From Syntrophorhabdaceae bacterium (lineage in GTDB: Bacteria; Desulfobacterota; Syntrophorhabdia; Syntrophorhabdales; Syntrophorhabdaceae): 35,522 nucleotides of DNA. Numbering within the stretch: position 1 is the stretch's first letter; every line of letters begins with the position of its first letter. The translations under genes and the position numbers were made by a program. Shown piece after piece: positions 24,412-32,782 of this stretch. The DNA lies in contig DATKMQ010000173.1 in assembly GCA_035541755.1 (NCBI GenBank), positions 1-35,522 on the forward strand, given 5' to 3'. The notes under the pieces are model-generated. The model saw nothing but the letters and a program-made list of their open reading frames with translations, did no database searches and was not told where the DNA came from.

Positions 24412-25200
24412 TTAGCTGCATATACTCTCCGGAACGCAAACGCGTAAAGAACCATTAAGCTTCAGTACGTTGACTCTTGCGTCATAGAGATGGAATAGAT
24501 TTTCGTCGCTAATTATGTCGCCACATGCACCATCTGCCATAATGGCGCCGTTCTTTATCATGATTGCGCGGTGGGCGACCCAGAGCGCATGCTCCGGCGA
24601 GTGGGTTGATTTGATAAAGGTGTATCCTTGCCTCGAAAGCTTCATGATCTGATCGAGGAGTCTCAACTGGTTCCCGTAATCGAGGCCGCTCGCCGGTTCG
24701 TCCATGATGAATGTCCTGGCGCCCTGGGCGAGCGCCCGGGCGATCAAGGTGAGTTGCCTCTCTCCACCGCTTATCTCCGTATAAGCTCTGTCCGCGAGGT
24801 GCGCTATGGCGAGCCTTTGGATTGCATCACCGGCCACGCTCATATCCTCCTTGGAGTATCTGAAGAAGAAAGTTTTGTGGGGTATCCTCCCCATGAGCAC
24901 CACATCCATAACCGTGTAGGGAAAAGAACTTTTATGTGTCTGCGGCACGTAAGCTATTTTTCTGGCGAGAAACTTGGAGCCAAGCTGTGCAATATCCTCA
25001 CCGTCAAAGAAAATTCTGCCCTCGGCCGGGCGGATAAGGCCGAGCATGATCTTGATGAGGGTGCTCTTTCCGCATCCGTTGGGCCCGAGCAACGTAAGGA
25101 TCTCTCCCTCTGCGACGGTGAAGTTGATATCGTTCAGCACGTTCTTTTGGGTATAGCCGAAAGATACCCCTTGCACTTCGATCAATGGTTTTAGTTCCAT
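24412..25200 (-). CDS. ABC transporter ATP-binding protein, iron-complex/metal type (FecE/BtuD-like)
   Basis: This is a 262-residue ATPase with Walker A GPNGCGKST (residues 39-47), Q-loop AYVPQTHKSSFPYTVMDVVL, signature SGGERQL, Walker B TFIMDEPASGLD and switch His in STHSPEHAL. ATG 25200 is chosen: it is followed by the typical ELKPLIEVQGVSFGY, and the frame farther upstream is only a shadow of the permease gene. It overlaps the permease stop by 10 nt. It would drive the FecCD-type permease for import of a chelated metal or corrinoid-like ligand. Confidence 0.93.
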   Translation of the reverse strand: MELKPLIEVQGVSFGYTQKNVLNDINFTVAEGEILTLLGPNGCGKSTLIKIMLGLIRPAEGRIFFDGEDIAQLGSKFLARKIAYVPQTHKSSFPYTVMDVVLMGRIPHKTFFFRYSKEDMSVAGDAIQRLAIAHLADRAYTEISGGERQLTLIARALAQGARTFIMDEPASGLDYGNQLRLLDQIMKLSRQGYTFIKSTHSPEHALWVAHRAIMIKNGAIMADGACGDIISDENLFHLYDARVNVLKLNGSLRVCVPESICS

Positions 25201-26207
25201 CCTTTTTTGGCCTTTCTCAATATCATTGCAAAAAATGGTATGCCGATAAGTGACGTGGTGATTCCGATAGGGATCTCTACATTGAAGAGCATGCGCGAAA
25301 CATCGTCCACAACAACGAGATAAAGAGCCCCGATCAAGGCGCTCGCGGGGACAAGCACCTTGTTGTTGGGACCGACGAGCATACGGGTGATATGAGGAAT
25401 GATAAGCCCAACCCAGCCGATCATCCCGGCGAGCACGACTGTGAGCGCACTCATAAGCGTCGCGAAGAATATAAGGAGCATGCGAACCCATTCCACGGGA
25501 ATGCCGAGCGCCCGTGCTTCCTCGTCGCCCATACTCAGCGCATTGAGATACCCGGAAAAAAGTGTTATGAGGATAATGCTCGCCACCTGTGGGATGCCTG
25601 CAGCGAGTAGTGTTTTTCTGTCAACAAGTGATAGCCCGCCCATGAGCCACTGCGTGATGGCTGGCAACTGGTTATACGGGTCAGCGATGTATTTGATGAT
25701 CGAAAGAAGAGAGGTGAAAAGAGCGCCGCTGATAACACCGCCAAGAACGAGGAGCAGGACAGTATTTCCCTTATGCATCTTGGCTATGCCCACAGAGACA
25801 AGTACCGCCATGAACCCGAAAACAAAGGTTAAGCATTGCACAGCGACCCAGCTTTTAGAAAAGACCATGCCCACCGCTGCCCCGAATGAAGCGCCGGCAA
25901 GCACGCCGAGGAGCGAAGGCGAAACCAGGGGGTTCACGAACATGGCCTGGAAGGCTGCCCCTGAGACGGAAAGCGAAGCGCCGACGAGGATGGCCGCAAG
26001 GATACGAGGCAAGCGGATATCGATGAGAAGGTTTTCGAGTAAAAGAAGCCGCTCACGTTCAATGTTCCCCACACCGGATATTTTGAAAAAAAGGAAACGG
26101 CTAATATCGCCCGCCGCGAGCGGGTATTTACCAAGCGTGAGCGAGAAGCCCGCTACGCCTATAAGCAGGAGCGCAAGAAAAGGGAAAAAGGTTTTGCCGT
26201 GCTTCAT
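25191..26207 (-). CDS. FecCD-family ABC transporter permease
   Basis: This is an inner-membrane permease of 338 residues of the FecCD/BtuC type, with about ten hydrophobic segments. Signature stretches are RLPRILAAILVGASLSVSGA near residue 70, NPLVSPSLLGVLAGASFGAA, and the C-terminal AGMIGWVGLIIPHITRMLVG, which carries the ATPase-contact loop. AAGGTGA lies before ATG 26207, and the gene shares a 4-nt overlap with SBP2. One permease serves what appear to be three binding proteins; it probably forms a homodimer. Confidence 0.94.
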   Translation of the reverse strand: MKHGKTFFPFLALLLIGVAGFSLTLGKYPLAAGDISRFLFFKISGVGNIERERLLLLENLLIDIRLPRILAAILVGASLSVSGAAFQAMFVNPLVSPSLLGVLAGASFGAAVGMVFSKSWVAVQCLTFVFGFMAVLVSVGIAKMHKGNTVLLLVLGGVISGALFTSLLSIIKYIADPYNQLPAITQWLMGGLSLVDRKTLLAAGIPQVASIILITLFSGYLNALSMGDEEARALGIPVEWVRMLLIFFATLMSALTVVLAGMIGWVGLIIPHITRMLVGPNNKVLVPASALIGALYLVVVDDVSRMLFNVEIPIGITTSLIGIPFFAMILRKAKKGWN

Positions 26208-27358
26208 GGATAGATCACCTTTCTGATTTCTTCGTCGGAAAGATCAATGCCCAAAAACAGTTTGTAGAACTTCTTTGCGGTCCCGACTATGTCGATGGGG
26301 TATTCGTTAGGGTAGAGGCAATTGGCAAACCACTTTACGCCCAGGAAGCGCATGAACGACGGAGGGCGGTCGAACCAGTTGAAGGGGGCCTTGGGGATAA
26401 GATAGACCCGCTTGTCTTTGACAGCCTTTACGGTCTGCCATCGGGGGTCTTTGAAAATGGCGTCAAAAAAGGTGTCTTCCTGCACCACAATCAGATCCGG
26501 ATTGTACGCGATTACCTGTTCGAGATTTACTTTCTCCATGCCCATCTGGTCCTTTATGTCGCACCGGTGTACGTTTACCCCGCCGGCGAGGTTTATTAGT
26601 TCGCCGTGCCACGATGTATCGCATTCGGTACTCAGACCATCAGGGCCTTCGGCGTAATAGACCCTCACTCTCTTTGAAGCGGGTATAGACCCGATTTTTT
26701 TTTGCACGTCGGTCAACGCATCTCTTCCATACTTGCTCAAGACCATTGCCCTGTCTTCCTTTCCCAGAAGCCTTCCAACGAAAATAAAAGCTTTTTCGTA
26801 ATCCTTGAGGCTATCAACCTGAACGTGAAATTTAGGGATGGGGAATTTCTTCATCATCTCTTCTTCCATCATGCTCTTTCCCATGGACCCCTTTTGCCTC
26901 CACATGATGATCACATCAGGGTCTGCCTTTAAGATCAGCTCAGGATTTGCGGTCTGGCCCTGGCCGAAAAAGCCGCCTATGACCGGCTTGGTCGTGACGC
27001 TTTTTCGGAGAAACCGCCTTTCCTGTTCCTTAAGGGGAAAATTGAGGCCCACGAGTACGTCCGGATCCATGGCGTAGAGCATATATGTCGAAGGGGGCGA
27101 AGTAGCATATACTTTTATTACTCTGTCAGGAACGGTTATCTTACAACCATCCATATCGACCACTTCCCGTGCCCTGGCGCAGGGTGCGGCAGCGACAATG
27201 CACAAGACCGTTAAGAAGATAAGGGCCCATTTACGAGATAATGCATGCAACCTTGTGGCACCCCCGTTTCTTATTCGCCCCACGATACGATGCTCTTTGC
27301 CGGGTATGAGCTTCTGCTCCCGGCGGCATTCATATGTCAAAAAATGCACCGACGCCAC
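26204..27358 (-). CDS. ABC transporter periplasmic binding protein, metal type (SBP2)
   Basis: This binding protein is in the same family as SBP1 and SBP3. As drawn, GTG 27358 gives 384 residues with an unusual 40-residue basic leader before the hydrophobic signal core (WALIFLTVLCIVAAA). A start at TTG 27250 would give a normal signal peptide, so the N-terminus is uncertain. The mature part begins AREVVDMDGCKITVPDRV. The conserved set E245-C246, H251, E253 and NVHRC (H264, C266) is present, as is NWFDRPPSFMRFLG. Its stop overlaps the permease start by 4 nt, giving the classic binding protein-permease-ATPase order. Confidence 0.9.
   Translation of the reverse strand: MASVHFLTYECRREQKLIPGKEHRIVGRIRNGGATRLHALSRKWALIFLTVLCIVAAAPCARAREVVDMDGCKITVPDRVIKVYATSPPSTYMLYAMDPDVLVGLNFPLKEQERRFLRKSVTTKPVIGGFFGQGQTANPELILKADPDVIIMWRQKGSMGKSMMEEEMMKKFPIPKFHVQVDSLKDYEKAFIFVGRLLGKEDRAMVLSKYGRDALTDVQKKIGSIPASKRVRVYYAEGPDGLSTECDTSWHGELINLAGGVNVHRCDIKDQMGMEKVNLEQVIAYNPDLIVVQEDTFFDAIFKDPRWQTVKAVKDKRVYLIPKAPFNWFDRPPSFMRFLGVKWFANCLYPNEYPIDIVGTAKKFYKLFLGIDLSDEEIRKVIYP
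26349..26380. repeat. 32-bp perfect repeat shared by the SBP2 and SBP3 genes (copy 1)
   Basis: The 32 bases at 26349-26380 are identical to those at 27517-27548. Both encode the conserved NWFDRPPSFMR segment near the C-terminus of the two adjacent binding-protein genes. This supports tandem duplication or recent gene conversion, because the third copy in SBP1 differs at several positions. Confidence 0.75.
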
Positions 27359-27368
27359 GTACGCCCCC

Positions 27369-28427
27369 TCATTGCTGATATATCACCTGCCTTATGTCCT
27401 GTTCAGAAAGACTCGTCCCGAGAAAGAGCCGATAGAAGTCACGGGCCTCTTTGACGATGTCGATCCGGTAGTCATTCGGATAGAGACAATTCATTAACCA
27501 TTTAAGACCAAGGATACGCATGAACGACGGAGGGCGGTCGAACCAGTTAAAGGGGTGTCTGGGGATGAGATAGACGCGCCCTTCCTTCACCGCCTTGATA
27601 TTCTGCCATACCGGGCTCTTTTCCCTGACGACCTTATCGTAGAAAACCTTTTCCTGCGCTACGATGACATCGGGGTTATAAAGCATGATCTGCTCCATTG
27701 AGACCTTCTCAAACCCCACGTGACTCGATGTGTGGCAGCGATGGACATTCCTGTCGCCTGCGAGCTGGAGCAGTTCCACATGGATCGAGTCATTGCATTC
27801 CGTGCTGAGGCCGTCCACACCTTCAGCGTAGTAGACCGTAGGTCTTTTTTCGGCGGGGATCTTGCTTACCGTGTTCTTCACATCATCGAGTGTTTTTCGG
27901 AAATAGCCGCTTAACTGTTTGGTCCGGTCTTCTCTCTTGAGCAGTCTACCGAGGAACAAATAGACCTCGGGGTAGTCGGAAAGACTCTCGGCCACGGCGT
28001 AGACAAAGGGTATGTTGAGCTTCTTTATCGATTCTTCCGATCTTTCGTTAATCGCGGATTTGTTTGCCGACCACATGATCAACAAATCCGGTTTTGCCTT
28101 GAGCAGTATTTCAACATTGGCGGCCTGACCCTGACCCCCGAGAGATCCGATAACCGGCAGATTGGCCACCTCTTTCGGGAAGTATTTTTTGTCCTCATCT
28201 TTTATGGAGAGATTGAGCCCCGGCAACATGGACGGGTCCACAGAGTACATGATGAAGGAGCCATAGGGCGAGGGCGCATATACCTTCCCGATAGAATCCG
28301 GTAAGGTCACCGTGCGGCCGGCCATATCGACAACCTCCCGCGCGTTCGCGGTAGACAGTGAAGTAAGAGCCGGTACAAGGAGTGCTATTATTAGTGCAAT
28401 GATACCAAAGTTTCTCTGTTTCAACAT
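27369..28427 (-). CDS. ABC transporter periplasmic binding protein, metal type (SBP3)
   Basis: This is a 352-residue binding protein, paralogous to SBP1 and SBP2. A clear signal peptide covers residues 1-29 (IIALIIALLVPALTSLSTANA), and the mature part starts REVVDMAGRTVTLPDSI. The shared set E210-C211, H216, E218 and NVHRC (H229, C231) is present. GAGGAGG is well placed before ATG 28427. It is separated from SBP2 by only 10 bp, indicating a tandem duplication. Either binding protein could serve the same transporter with different ligands. Confidence 0.92.
   Translation of the reverse strand: MLKQRNFGIIALIIALLVPALTSLSTANAREVVDMAGRTVTLPDSIGKVYAPSPYGSFIMYSVDPSMLPGLNLSIKDEDKKYFPKEVANLPVIGSLGGQGQAANVEILLKAKPDLLIMWSANKSAINERSEESIKKLNIPFVYAVAESLSDYPEVYLFLGRLLKREDRTKQLSGYFRKTLDDVKNTVSKIPAEKRPTVYYAEGVDGLSTECNDSIHVELLQLAGDRNVHRCHTSSHVGFEKVSMEQIMLYNPDVIVAQEKVFYDKVVREKSPVWQNIKAVKEGRVYLIPRHPFNWFDRPPSFMRILGLKWLMNCLYPNDYRIDIVKEARDFYRLFLGTSLSEQDIRQVIYQQ
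27517..27548. repeat. 32-bp perfect repeat shared by the SBP2 and SBP3 genes (copy 2)
   Basis: This is identical to 26349-26380. It lies at the same place in the coding sequence of the neighbouring paralogue, and the surrounding sequence is similar but not identical. Confidence 0.75.
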
Positions 28428-28457
28428 TGATGCTACCTCCTCATCAGTTCAGCGTTT

Positions 28458-29066
28458 TCATCTCCACATTTCAATCCACAGGCCCACTTCACTTCTTGTT
28501 ACGGAGCAATTCTTGATACCGGCCTGTTGCAGTGCTTTGCGGTATTCAGTTTCATGATTTCTACTTCTCTTCATAGGACCGGACCACGCTTTATTGATTT
28601 CCCTCATCTTTGCCATGACCTGCGCCTGGATTTCCGGTGAGCCCAAACCCCCTCCGATGAAAGCCCGTCCGCCCGGAGCGAGAACCCGGTATATCTCATG
28701 GAATGCCTTTGCCTTGTCCTCCCAGAAGAATACCGAGCCCCTGCTTACGACAAGATCGATAGATTGGTCATTGACGGGAATTTCATGCACATCACCGCGG
28801 AGAACGGACATCCTTGCTTTGAAGTGGGATGCGGCGATGTTTTGATTTGCGATATCGATCATTTCCTCCGAACTGTCGAGGAGCAGTATGTCAAGGTCTG
28901 TAATGCGTGCGAGGGCCAGGGAAAGATAGCCGCCGCCCGATCCCGCATCGAGACAGACGCCATTTGTGATGCCCGTTCTTTCTGCTATCTGTTGCGCGAT
29001 GAAGACATAAACAGGAGCGAACGCCTCCCGAGCGATCCTGTCGAATTGTTGGACGTCCATCTTCAT
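28458..29066 (-). CDS. Class I SAM-dependent methyltransferase (MT2)
   Basis: This is a methyltransferase of about 202 residues of the UbiE/Methyltransf_11 type. Motif I is VCLDAGSGGGYLSLALARI near residues 37-55, followed by the acidic LLLDSSEEMIDIA. The post-motif segments LRGDVHEIPVNDQSIDLVV and VLAPGGRAFIGGG are typical. It lies 30 bp upstream of SBP3 and 72 bp downstream of the second TonB receptor gene. It belongs to a different subfamily from the two paralogous methyltransferases of the island. The substrate is unknown. Confidence 0.88.
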   Translation of the reverse strand: MKMDVQQFDRIAREAFAPVYVFIAQQIAERTGITNGVCLDAGSGGGYLSLALARITDLDILLLDSSEEMIDIANQNIAASHFKARMSVLRGDVHEIPVNDQSIDLVVSRGSVFFWEDKAKAFHEIYRVLAPGGRAFIGGGLGSPEIQAQVMAKMREINKAWSGPMKRSRNHETEYRKALQQAGIKNCSVTRSEVGLWIEMWR

Positions 29067-29138
29067 ATTCTTATTAGTCCCATCTAATCCTCGTCGCCGA
29101 GAAGTTCTTCACGACGATCTCTCATTTTCCTTTGGATG

Positions 29139-31250
29139 TTAGAAAAAGCTGTAGGCAAGCTGCACCCCGACTTGAAGACCGGGGTCTCTGTATGTGCCCG
29201 TCACGTATCGGGTGGCATAGTGGGTGTTACCCAGGTTTCGTCCGTATAGCGTGATCCTTGTGTCCCTGTTTAAGAGTTTGCAATTGTACGCTACGTTGGC
29301 GTCATAGCGCTGATAGCCGCCCAGTTCATAGTATATGGTCCCTATGGGGGAAGTGCTCTGGCCGTGGGTATCCACAGTCCGCGCGCTGAAGTTGGCGTCG
29401 AAATTCTTGTATTTGTAGCTGATGACGCCGCTCGCAAAATTGTGACCCATACTCCTATTGGTGGAGAGGTCGTTGGTTGTAACGTAAGTGTACTGGATGC
29501 GGTAAATGAGGGTGCCGTACGTAGAGGACTTGAACACCTCTCCGGATGAGCCGAATTCTGCTCCCCTGGTTATTATGTTCGTTGTGGTCACATAATCGAT
29601 CTCGTCTCCTGTGGACGGGTCGATAAAGGAGGATTGACCGCCGACAGTTGTACTCGTCTTCTGGTTTGCCGTGTCGTAGTAGTAAATGGTGAGCCACGGA
29701 TTCAGGAAAGAGTACAGGTTTGCGAGAACTCCGCCTTCGTATCGGGACCGCTTTTCAACGGGCAGGACCGTCTTGGAAACGCTGTCCTGATATCCGGATT
29801 GATAATTCTCCGTATAGGCATATCGTCCGGTGAGCGTGAGCTTTGGGATGAGTTTGAATGCGGTGCCCACGGTGTAGGCGTATACCGGTCTCGACCATTC
29901 GTTCACCGGCCTATATGTTACAGGACTATCGTAATAGAGTTCCTTGTCCACTCTGATACCTGCGTCTACGGTCATTCTGTCATTCAACATATGGTACTCA
30001 TCCTGGGCGAAGAGGCCGAACAAGTCCTCGTCGCTTCTACTTGCTGAACTTGGAGCGTTTGCGGCAGGGAAAACCTGGTCGTTCCACTGGCCTCCGGCCT
30101 TCAGAATATTGTTGTGAGAAGTGAGGACGTGTCTCAAGCTCAAGCTCTGGCTGCGGCTGTCCTGATCTGAAAAGGTCACTTTTTGACCCTTTCCGTCAGG
30201 GAAATTGGTCGTCATACTCGTAACGATGATGCCGTTGTACGCATAACTGAAGTTCGTCGTATGTGTATCGTTCCAGTGTTTGCTCAAGTTGGCGGCAAAC
30301 ATGTTTGAGATGAGAGGGTCTATCTTCCACTTGCTCGTGTCGAGGGTCCCGACCGGCCCGGTTCCGCCAGGCTGCAGGATTAGACCACGCTCGAATTCTC
30401 GCATGCCGCGGCTTGCGTAGTAGAGTACATCGGCTTCCAGGTCAGACCGTGTATATCCGCCCCGAAGAAGGGCGGATTCGTTGCGGCTTGCGTTGTACCA
30501 GTTCGATTTCCCGAGCGTGTTGTTGTAGGTGCCGGCTACCCGGTAATCAAAATTGCCGATTTTAGACCCCTGGTAGAGGTGCTCCTTTTCGGTATGAAAG
30601 CTTCCGTAGCTTGCCACCGTGCCGCCTTCAAGTTTTGCAGCCCGTTTGGTCTTGATAATGATGAAACCCTGATTCGAGTCGCCGGTGGTTGAGCCAAAGT
30701 TGGTGAGAGGGCCGAGCGTGAGTGCCGTGGAATCCCGCATGACTGTTACAGACTCGATGGCATCCACAGGAAGGGTCTGAAGTATGCGATCAATCTGCGA
30801 AACGTAGACACCGTCCAGGATGATCCCGAAATTGCCTGTACCCCTCATATTGGAGAACTCCATGTGCTGTCTTCCCTGAAAGGTCACTTCCATGCCGGGC
30901 AGTTGTTCTATCACATCCCAGACGGTTTCTGGGTGCAGGGCCTCGATCTGTTCGCTCGTGATGGTGTTGGTCTGAAGCTTGCTGCTTTCGGCCACCGCGT
31001 ATGGGCTTGTCACCGGCTCTGCAATCTTCTTACCGGTTACTGTAATCTCTTCAAGGTTATGCGAACTCTTGGGAAGGGTCTTCTGCGGGGTCTCAGCCTC
31101 AGCTTTTTGCGCCGCTTGATCTCCCGATGTTTTTTGAGTGCTTTGTGGGTCCTTTTGTTCTGTCTTTTCCTGAGCAAACGCCATTTGAGATATGAGAAAG
31201 ATCCCGAGTATGAGTACAGAAAATAATGTTCTTCTGAAAATGCATTTCAT
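29139..31250 (-). CDS. TonB-dependent outer-membrane receptor (second in transcription order)
   Basis: This is an outer-membrane receptor of 703 residues. A signal peptide ends at AFA (residues 24-26). A Gln/Lys/Glu-rich linker leads to the TonB box LEEITVTGKK (residues 66-75), then the plug domain (ALHPETVWDVIEQLPGMEV, MRGTGNFGIILDGVYVSQID) and a 22-strand-type barrel ending in YSFF. It sits between two methyltransferase genes, showing integration into the island rather than a separate iron-uptake locus. The ligand is not readable from sequence. It differs from the first receptor in its linker and plug, so the ligands may differ. Confidence 0.93.
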   Translation of the reverse strand: MKCIFRRTLFSVLILGIFLISQMAFAQEKTEQKDPQSTQKTSGDQAAQKAEAETPQKTLPKSSHNLEEITVTGKKIAEPVTSPYAVAESSKLQTNTITSEQIEALHPETVWDVIEQLPGMEVTFQGRQHMEFSNMRGTGNFGIILDGVYVSQIDRILQTLPVDAIESVTVMRDSTALTLGPLTNFGSTTGDSNQGFIIIKTKRAAKLEGGTVASYGSFHTEKEHLYQGSKIGNFDYRVAGTYNNTLGKSNWYNASRNESALLRGGYTRSDLEADVLYYASRGMREFERGLILQPGGTGPVGTLDTSKWKIDPLISNMFAANLSKHWNDTHTTNFSYAYNGIIVTSMTTNFPDGKGQKVTFSDQDSRSQSLSLRHVLTSHNNILKAGGQWNDQVFPAANAPSSASRSDEDLFGLFAQDEYHMLNDRMTVDAGIRVDKELYYDSPVTYRPVNEWSRPVYAYTVGTAFKLIPKLTLTGRYAYTENYQSGYQDSVSKTVLPVEKRSRYEGGVLANLYSFLNPWLTIYYYDTANQKTSTTVGGQSSFIDPSTGDEIDYVTTTNIITRGAEFGSSGEVFKSSTYGTLIYRIQYTYVTTNDLSTNRSMGHNFASGVISYKYKNFDANFSARTVDTHGQSTSPIGTIYYELGGYQRYDANVAYNCKLLNRDTRITLYGRNLGNTHYATRYVTGTYRDPGLQVGVQLAYSFF

Positions 31251-31282
31251 TGCCGCCTTCCTCCTTATGAAATTTTGCGAAA

Positions 31283-32104
31283 TTAACTATGGCTATCCTT
31301 GTTCCACCAGATTACCGCCCAGGTGATTGGCTTTTCGTAATTGAGCATCCACCATCCCGCATCGTAAACCAGGTGTTTGTCCAGATACTCGTTGAGCTTC
31401 TCTGCTTCTTCAGGGGTCATATCGCCGAGCATCCATTTCATGGATTCAACAACCTGATGGCGTCTCTTGTATGCCTTGTGGTTCCTCTCGGTTATGAAAT
31501 CGATATTCGCCCTCACCCCCATCTGATAGAGGAGATTGTACGTGTATATATAGTCAGGGCCGATGTTCAGCTCTCTGCCTATGGCCTCGAATACGCGCCG
31601 GTCATGGGGCCCGTCATCCACGATCGTAGAAATATAGACGCGTCTTTTTGCCATGCTGCTCAGCTTCAGGATGGCTGAACGGAGGTCATCCACCACAAGA
31701 GAACGCGAAGCGATCGCCACATCGTGGAGACCTATACCTGCTCTGCCCCAATCATCTGCCCAGCTCGCATTGATGGTCCTGATATTTGAAATTGCTGACC
31801 TGTGGCACTGCTCCCTGAGGATACGGATCATAGCCTCGGAAAAATCTACGGCTGTGATCGCCTTTACACGTTTTGCGAAAGGAATGGCGAGCGTTCCTGC
31901 CCCGCAGGCCATATCAAAGATAGTCCAGTTGCGTTTGGGATTAACTATTTTCAAGAATGCTTCGGCGTACGCAGTTTTCGCTACATGCTCGGCAAAAGAA
32001 GGCGCCCGTTTATCCCAGGATGCGGAGTCGCGGGTAGGATAAGGGCGTGTTGCTTTCTTTGCCTTCCACACTTCATTCCAATCTATGGTCTGAATATCGA
32101 TCAT
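31283..32104 (-). CDS. Class I SAM-dependent methyltransferase (MT1)
   Basis: This is a methyltransferase of 273 residues with motif I WTIFDMACGAGTLAIPFAKR and ITAVDFSEAMIRIL. The N-terminal WNEVWKAKKATRPYPTRDSA and the C-terminal WWMLNYEKPITWAVIWWNK are family-specific and match, in style, the paralogue at 23.4-24.3 kb. AGGAGA precedes ATG 32104. It lies 32 bp after the FmdE-family gene and 32 bp before a TonB receptor gene, so it is co-transcribed. A role in modifying a metal ligand or tetrapyrrole-like molecule is an inference from the neighbours. Confidence 0.88.
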   Translation of the reverse strand: MIDIQTIDWNEVWKAKKATRPYPTRDSASWDKRAPSFAEHVAKTAYAEAFLKIVNPKRNWTIFDMACGAGTLAIPFAKRVKAITAVDFSEAMIRILREQCHRSAISNIRTINASWADDWGRAGIGLHDVAIASRSLVVDDLRSAILKLSSMAKRRVYISTIVDDGPHDRRVFEAIGRELNIGPDYIYTYNLLYQMGVRANIDFITERNHKAYKRRHQVVESMKWMLGDMTPEEAEKLNEYLDKHLVYDAGWWMLNYEKPITWAVIWWNKDSHS

Positions 32105-32136
32105 CTATCTCCTGGTATCGCCTGCGGCGGACTTTT

Positions 32137-32748
32137 TTACACCTTTGGTCTCGCTTGAGAACCAAGCGGCTCATAGTAATAGCTGTTGCTCGCGCAGGGT
32201 TTACAGAGGGTATTTCCATCTTGGATAACTTCTCTCATGTCCATGATCCGCTCTCCACAGGAGGCGCATGTGACCACATGGAGCGGCTTACCCGGTAAAT
32301 CTTGAGGCTTCAGATCCACGGAAACCTCCACGACATTAAAGAGGTCTTCGGCCGGCATCGTGAGATATGCGTCCGTATGAGGACTTTGCTCGATCTCTTC
32401 GCGGGTCTGCTTCTTGTTGCCGTCTTTATTCTTTACGTTCACCCGGACCGCTTTGCCGGTCTTCAGGTTTACAAAGGTAGCGGCCATCTTGCCGTAGTCG
32501 AGGATCTTCATGGTTCTTTTGCCTGGATGACATCCCGTTGTGGCAAGCAAGGCATCGGTCACACACCTGTCCGTCTCGGCAAAGACAATAAGATCTTTTC
32601 TGTCTTTTCCTTTGGGATCGTCAATGCCAATGGCTTTGAGCCCTATGATTGACATACGAGTGCCCAGGGTAATTCCGGCACAGAGGTCTCCGTGAAATTG
32701 TTTTGCTCGCTCCAGACACATTTCCAAATCCAGTTTATCCCTATCCAT
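32137..32748 (-). CDS. FmdE-family metal-binding protein
   Basis: This 203-residue protein belongs to the FmdE family, named from the operon of the molybdenum/tungsten formylmethanofuran dehydrogenase of methanogens. The N-terminal alpha+beta core has the motif FHGDLCAGITLGTRMS with H19 and C23, plus C62 and C73 (TDRCVTDALLATTGCHPG). The C-terminal treble-clef zinc finger is C161-x2-C164 and C182-x2-C185. Bacterial members are not enzymes of methanogenesis; a metal-handling role is suspected. AAAGGAG precedes ATG 32748. It lies 34 bp after TonB. Its presence links the uptake island to Mo/W metabolism. Confidence 0.93.
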   Translation of the reverse strand: MDRDKLDLEMCLERAKQFHGDLCAGITLGTRMSIIGLKAIGIDDPKGKDRKDLIVFAETDRCVTDALLATTGCHPGKRTMKILDYGKMAATFVNLKTGKAVRVNVKNKDGNKKQTREEIEQSPHTDAYLTMPAEDLFNVVEVSVDLKPQDLPGKPLHVVTCASCGERIMDMREVIQDGNTLCKPCASNSYYYEPLGSQARPKV

Positions 32749-32782
32749 AGGAGCATCTCCTTTGCATTTGATTGATCTATCT

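Noticed and set aside
25201-25491. N-terminal extension of the ATPase reading frame by 97 codons.
   Set aside because: The extension lies within the permease gene in another frame and is Arg/His-rich nonsense; the normal ATPase N-terminus begins at 25200.
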